A stretch of DNA of 64,000 bases from Colicola sp016286205 (lineage in GTDB: Bacteria > Bacteroidota > Bacteroidia > Bacteroidales > Paludibacteraceae). The notes under the pieces are model-generated. The model ran no database searches. It saw only the letters and a list, made by a program, of their open reading frames with translations, and was not told the DNA's origin. The stretch's first letter is position 1, and each line of letters starts with the position of its first letter. Positions 61,218 through 64,000 of this stretch are shown here, in pieces. The stretch lies in contig JAEESF010000010.1 of assembly GCA_016286205.1 (NCBI GenBank), forward strand, positions 1-64,000, read 5' to 3'. The translations under genes and the position numbers were made by a program.

Positions 61218-61249
61218 CAAAGGTAATACTTTTTCTTGACATAGGCAAA
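61218..61249 (-). promoter_or_regulatory. Promoter of cca, with dyad over -7
   Basis: On the minus strand a -33 TTTG (61246-61249), a 20-bp spacer and a -7 TACCTTTG (61218-61225). The -7 box lies in a perfect 8-bp inverted repeat ACCTTTGC-GGCT-GCAAAGGT (61205-61224). Confidence 0.75.
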
Positions 61250-61265
61250 TTTTTGCGAATAGATA

Positions 61266-61355
61266 ATTTTCAAAATCACGGGATAATATACTTTGTATAT
61301 TATAGGTATGTGTAGGATACGTGATTGTCTCGGTATTGTCAGGTAAACGTCTCGT
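61266..61355 (-). repeat. Copy of the mosaic repeat with AT-rich hairpin, upstream of cca
   Basis: Read toward cca it is ACGAGACGTTTACCTGACAA, TACCGAGACAATCACG, then the conserved spacer, a hairpin with 9-bp arms ATAATATAC/GTATATTAT (61283-61303) and CGTGATTTTGAAAAT. The hairpin part is nearly identical to 42503-42570. The ACCTGACAATA module is shared with the aroB leader copy. Confidence 0.8.
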
Positions 61356-61472
61356 CAATAAAATGACCAAAATCTCTTCTGAGCCTAGAAACTGTAAGGC
61401 CTGAGAGCGGGTTTATGAATATGCGTTTTTATCTAGTAGGATTAGTTAAAATGAATTTTTTCTTTGAAAAAT

Positions 61473-61504
61473 TTGGTCAATTGAAAAATTTGTAGTAATT
61501 TTGC
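61473..61504 (+). promoter_or_regulatory. Promoter of rpsP
   Basis: A -33 TTTG at 61473-61476, a 20-bp spacer and a -7 TAATTTTG at 61497-61504. A 7-bp hairpin GCTTTTT/AAAAAGC (61508-61526) sits at the predicted 5' end of the mRNA. Confidence 0.75.
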
Positions 61505-61595
61505 GCGCTTTTTCGAGTAAAAAGCACTAACAATTATTGTTTAACTCGGACAGACAACTCGTGAAGTTGCAAGTCCCACAAATCAAAAAGTCTAA

Positions 61596-62234
61596 ATGGC
61601 AACAAAGATTCGTTTGGCTCGTTATGGTCACAAAGACTATGCTTTCTACCACATCGTAGTAGCAGACAGCCGCTCGCCACGTGATGGCAAAATTATCGAA
61701 CGTCTCGGTTCGTTCAACCCTAACACCAACCCTGCAACCGTAATCCTGAATTTCGATCGCGCTCTGTACTGGGTAGGCGTAGGCGCACAACCGACAGACA
61801 CCGTACGTACAATCCTTTCTAACGAAGGTGTGCTGCTGATGAAGCACTTGAACGGCGGTGTAGCCAAAGGCGCATTTAGCCAAGAAGAGGCTCAAAAGCG
61901 TTTCGACGCTTGGAAGGCAGAGAAAGATGCCAAGAACGGCAAGATCAGCAAAGCTGAGGCAGAGAAGAAAGCTGCTGCAGAGAAGGCTCTCCTCGCTCAA
62001 GAGGTTGAGACCAACAAGGCAAAAGCCGCTGCAATTGCTGAGAAGCGTGCTGCCGCTGCTGCAGAGTTGGCTGCTGCCGCTCAAGAGGCTGCTCAAGAGG
62101 CTGCCGCTGCAGAGGCTGAGGCTAATGGCGAAGAGCCCGCAGAGGAAATTCCTGCAGAGGAACCCGCTGTTGAGGAGCCAGCCGCAGAAGAAGCTGCTGC
62201 TGAAGAGCCTGCTCAAGAAGAGGCCGCTGAGTAA
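61596..62234 (+). CDS. rpsP: 30S ribosomal protein S16 with long Ala/Glu/Lys-rich tail
   Basis: Residues 1 to about 80 are a normal S16 core (MATKIRLARYGHKDYAFYHI, DGKIIERLGSFNPNTNP). Residues of about 95-212 form a low-complexity extension. It is first helical and Lys/Ala-rich, then strongly acidic with Pro-Ala-Glu-Glu repeats. Extended S16 proteins are usual in Bacteroidota, but this tail is as long as the core or longer. The core binds 16S rRNA during early small-subunit assembly; the role of the tail is unknown. It has its own promoter and a strong terminator. Confidence 0.96.
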   Translation: MATKIRLARYGHKDYAFYHIVVADSRSPRDGKIIERLGSFNPNTNPATVILNFDRALYWVGVGAQPTDTVRTILSNEGVLLMKHLNGGVAKGAFSQEEAQKRFDAWKAEKDAKNGKISKAEAEKKAAAEKALLAQEVETNKAKAAAIAEKRAAAAAELAAAAQEAAQEAAAAEAEANGEEPAEEIPAEEPAVEEPAAEEAAAEEPAQEEAAE

Positions 62235-62258
62235 GATCAGTTGTTTTCTCGAGAAAAG

Positions 62259-62292
62259 AAGTCTAAAACGAAAGTTTTGGGCTTTTTTTTTT
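62259..62292 (+). terminator. Intrinsic terminator of rpsP
   Basis: An 11-bp stem (AAGTCTAAAAC/GTTTTGGGCTT, with G-T pairs) closed by a GAAA tetraloop is followed by a T-run to 62292. The T-run overlaps the -33 element of the next promoter. Confidence 0.9.
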
Positions 62293-62321
62293 GCTTATGT
62301 CAAAAAAAAGTTGTAACTTTG
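62290..62321 (+). promoter_or_regulatory. Promoter of the GT2 glycosyltransferase gene
   Basis: A -33 TTTG at 62290-62293, a 20-bp spacer and a -7 TAACTTTG at 62314-62321. A 6-bp hairpin GCGCAC/GTGCGC (62321-62337) sits at the predicted 5' end of the mRNA. Confidence 0.75.
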
Positions 62322-62354
62322 CGCACTTTTCGTGCGCAGGAGTTCAAAAAAGCA

Positions 62355-63263
62355 ATGAATAAAGTAACAGTCATAATGCCGAATTACAACCACGCTCCGT
62401 ATCTTAGGGAGCGCTTGGAAAGTATTTTTGCGCAAGATTATCCGAACAAGGAAATTATCCTGTTGGATGATGCTTCTACGGACGATAGTACTGCTATTCT
62501 CCGTGAGTATGCTGAGCGACCGGAAGTGGTGGGCTTGATAGAAAGTGAAAAAAATTCTGGCAATCCGTTCATTCAATGGCAAAAGGGATTGGAACGAGCC
62601 ACGGGCGACTATGTTTGGATTGCCGAGAGCGATGACGTGGCAGAACCGACATTGTTGTCGCGATTGGTGGCTGCTCTGGAAAAGAAACAGGCAGTGTTGG
62701 CATTTTGCGGAAGTCAGTGGATTGATGAAAATGGGCAAACTATCAAACGAAGTAGAGACCGCGTGTGGAGAAAAGATTTTGCGATGGATGGCGAGTTGTT
62801 TGTGCGGGATTATCTGCTTGGCTATACCAATATATGCAATGCTTCGGCGGTTTTGTTCCGACGTGATGCGGCGCTACAGATTGACATGGAACAAGTGGCG
62901 CAATTCTCCGCAAGTGGTGATCGCCTGTTCTGGATCAGGATGGCATTGCAAGGACGAGTAGCGTACGTGGCGACCAAACTCAATCGTTTTCGTCAGCACA
63001 CCAACAAAGTATCATCGGGAGCGGAGTCCAAAGGATTGAATATCGTTCAAGACCATGAGATATACCGTTTGATAGCACCGCAGTTGCATCTAACGAGTCA
63101 GGAGAAACGTATCATCTGCGGCTATCACTGGAAAGCTATGCATCGTTCGACTGTTTCTGAAAAAGGGCGCCAAAATGCATTGGCCGCGTGGGGCAGCGAA
63201 CCTGAGTTTGGACGATTGTCATTCTTGTTCTATCTTCTCCACCGGGCACAAGAGAAATGTTGA
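62355..63263 (+). CDS. GT2 family glycosyltransferase
   Basis: From ATG 62355 this is a 302-residue inverting GT-A glycosyltransferase. It has VIMPNYNHAPYLRERLESIF at the start, the nucleotide-sugar site LLDDASTDDST, and the DxD-like metal motif in AESDDVAEP at about residue 92. The longer frame from 62241 reads through the promoter and is rejected. It likely adds a sugar to a lipid-linked glycan for capsule, O-antigen or exopolysaccharide. Its last 7 nt overlap a membrane protein gene of polymerase type. The sugar donor cannot be inferred. Confidence 0.88.
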   Translation: MNKVTVIMPNYNHAPYLRERLESIFAQDYPNKEIILLDDASTDDSTAILREYAERPEVVGLIESEKNSGNPFIQWQKGLERATGDYVWIAESDDVAEPTLLSRLVAALEKKQAVLAFCGSQWIDENGQTIKRSRDRVWRKDFAMDGELFVRDYLLGYTNICNASAVLFRRDAALQIDMEQVAQFSASGDRLFWIRMALQGRVAYVATKLNRFRQHTNKVSSGAESKGLNIVQDHEIYRLIAPQLHLTSQEKRIICGYHWKAMHRSTVSEKGRQNALAAWGSEPEFGRLSFLFYLLHRAQEKC

Positions 63264-64000
63264 CCTACCTGTTCAATATTGCTTTTGCCATTGTCGCAAC
63301 AGTTTTGTTCCTCAATGCGCCTCTCAAATACGACTACAACTATTGTCTGCTGTTGATGTGTTTGTTCCTGGCGCAGAATGTGCTGTATTTTGCGACCAAC
63401 AAGCGCAAGAATTGGTTGGGATTTGAGCTCTTCTTTGCAATTTCGTTCTTCTTGGTCAATTTCGTCTATCCGGTCTTTTATGTTCCGACACGGCCTTACT
63501 GGTCGTTCTTTGCTATGCCCTTCTGGGATGACGTGGTTACGCGTTGCGCGGCCTTGGCTTATTTCGGATATGCGTGGTATCTGCTAGGCGCGACTAAGAT
63601 ACTTCAACTCAATCGCGAAGAACCGGACGAGCCGACTTTCCAAATCGATCTGAATCAGTATCTCTGGTTCTTCGGTATAACAATTGTCGCTTGGCTACTC
63701 TTTGTGGTAACAGGTGGCTGGGCGGCTTTGCAGAGCGTGTATGCTAAAGGCGCGAATTTGCGCGATGTGGGTATTTACAGTTATTTTAACAATATTTTTA
63801 CTATCGGTTGCTATTTGATGGCGATTTTTCTATTCCGCCTGAAAAAGCAAAAATGGTGGTTCTATCTGTTGGTGCTGTTGGCATTCATTTTCATTCTGCT
63901 ATCGACCGGAAGTCGCCAGTTGGCAGTAGGTCTTTCGTTGATACTGATTGCCGGATTTAGCATGTATGTTTACCACCTGAAATGGTGGCATGTGGCAGCT
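63257..64000 (+). CDS. Partial O-antigen/polysaccharide polymerase-like membrane protein
   Basis: An open frame of 248 codons starts at ATG 63257 and runs off the window end. It is highly hydrophobic, with at least seven membrane segments, and contains STGSRQLAVGLSL, reminiscent of Wzy-type polymerases and O-antigen ligases with short Arg-containing loops. It overlaps the glycosyltransferase by 7 nt, indicating one operon for surface-glycan synthesis. The C-terminal part is outside the window, so the assignment is tentative. Confidence 0.65.
   Translation, partial: MLTYLFNIAFAIVATVLFLNAPLKYDYNYCLLLMCLFLAQNVLYFATNKRKNWLGFELFFAISFFLVNFVYPVFYVPTRPYWSFFAMPFWDDVVTRCAALAYFGYAWYLLGATKILQLNREEPDEPTFQIDLNQYLWFFGITIVAWLLFVVTGGWAALQSVYAKGANLRDVGIYSYFNNIFTIGCYLMAIFLFRLKKQKWWFYLLVLLAFIFILLSTGSRQLAVGLSLILIAGFSMYVYHLKWWHVAA

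Larger units (their letters stand above)
61199..61595. other. Divergent intergenic region between cca and rpsP
   Basis: This 397-bp stretch contains the cca promoter with a dyad over its -7 box, the hairpin-bearing mosaic repeat (61266-61355), about 110 bp without visible features (61360-61470), the rpsP promoter and an 85-nt rpsP leader with a hairpin at its start. No coding region was seen in it. Confidence 0.7.

Noticed and set aside
61199..61279. Longer cca start at 61279
   Set aside because: The extra 27 codons run through the promoter at 61218-61249 and into the repeat hairpin.
62241..62354. Longer glycosyltransferase start at 62241
   Set aside because: The extra codons read through the rpsP terminator and the gene's own promoter; 62355 starts the family-typical MNKVTVIMPN.
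1..64000. Mobile element or prophage
   Set aside because: No transposase, integrase, phage structural gene or target-site duplication was recognised on either strand; the repeats are short and non-coding.

Overview
The window looks like a chromosomal segment of a member of the Bacteroidota, most likely order Bacteroidales. The evidence is: promoters of the TTTG...TAnnTTTG type, many lipoprotein signals, a PorW/SprE-type secretion gene, C-terminal tails that resemble type IX secretion (T9SS) sorting signals, a ribosomal protein S16 with a long Ala/Glu tail, and a large set of polysaccharide-degrading enzymes. No insertion sequence, prophage or CRISPR array was seen.

Region 1 (1-21368) is one tightly packed, co-directional block of ten genes that reads as a beta-1,3-glucan utilisation operon: GH128 lipoprotein, GH16, a very large non-catalytic discoidin/CBM protein, a small two-membrane-segment protein, a second GH16 (lipoprotein), a GPH-type sugar transporter, a cytoplasmic phosphorylase (probably GH161-like), GH30 lipoprotein, GH81 and GH3 lipoprotein. 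Endo-enzymes (GH128, GH16, GH81) would cut beta-1,3-glucan outside or at the cell surface, GH30 and GH3 would trim beta-1,6 branches and oligosaccharides, the transporter would bring sugars across the inner membrane and the phosphorylase would conserve bond energy as glucose 1-phosphate. There is no SusC/SusD pair and no regulator inside the window. The GH81 and GH3 genes overlap by 77 nt, so one DNA stretch encodes both a secretion-type tail and a lipoprotein signal peptide.

Region 2 (21372-30048) is housekeeping: aquaporin, CPBP protease and a sirtuin lacking zinc cysteines (minus strand), then tsaB, porW, tRNA-Pro(GGG), miaB, a structured leader with a 42-residue small ORF, greA and a HIT protein. 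Region 3 (30185-40390) holds a giant secreted protein of about 3236 residues and a small lipoprotein that shares a domain with its C-terminal part. Region 4 (40395-49718) has an M13 peptidase, an RsmF-like methyltransferase, a lipoprotein, a DEAD-box helicase, an unusual epimerase with a zinc ribbon, a K+/H+ antiporter and a thioredoxin. Region 5 (49948-57379) carries aroB and an operon yhcH-glgB-tlpA-like-nagB-cysS-DUF5715. Region 6 (57363-64000) has parE with a small partner, the CCA-adding enzyme, rpsP, and the start of a surface-polysaccharide locus (GT2 glycosyltransferase and a truncated polymerase-like membrane protein).

Two genome-scale patterns stand out. Fifteen promoters can be read by eye and every one has exactly 20 bp between the -33 TTTG/CTTG and the -7 TAnnTTTG. 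In addition, a mosaic intergenic repeat family (CGAGAC-rich modules plus an AT-rich hairpin whose two arms change together) occurs at five places, always in the same orientation relative to a neighbouring gene; its fullest copy is in the leader of the glucan operon.
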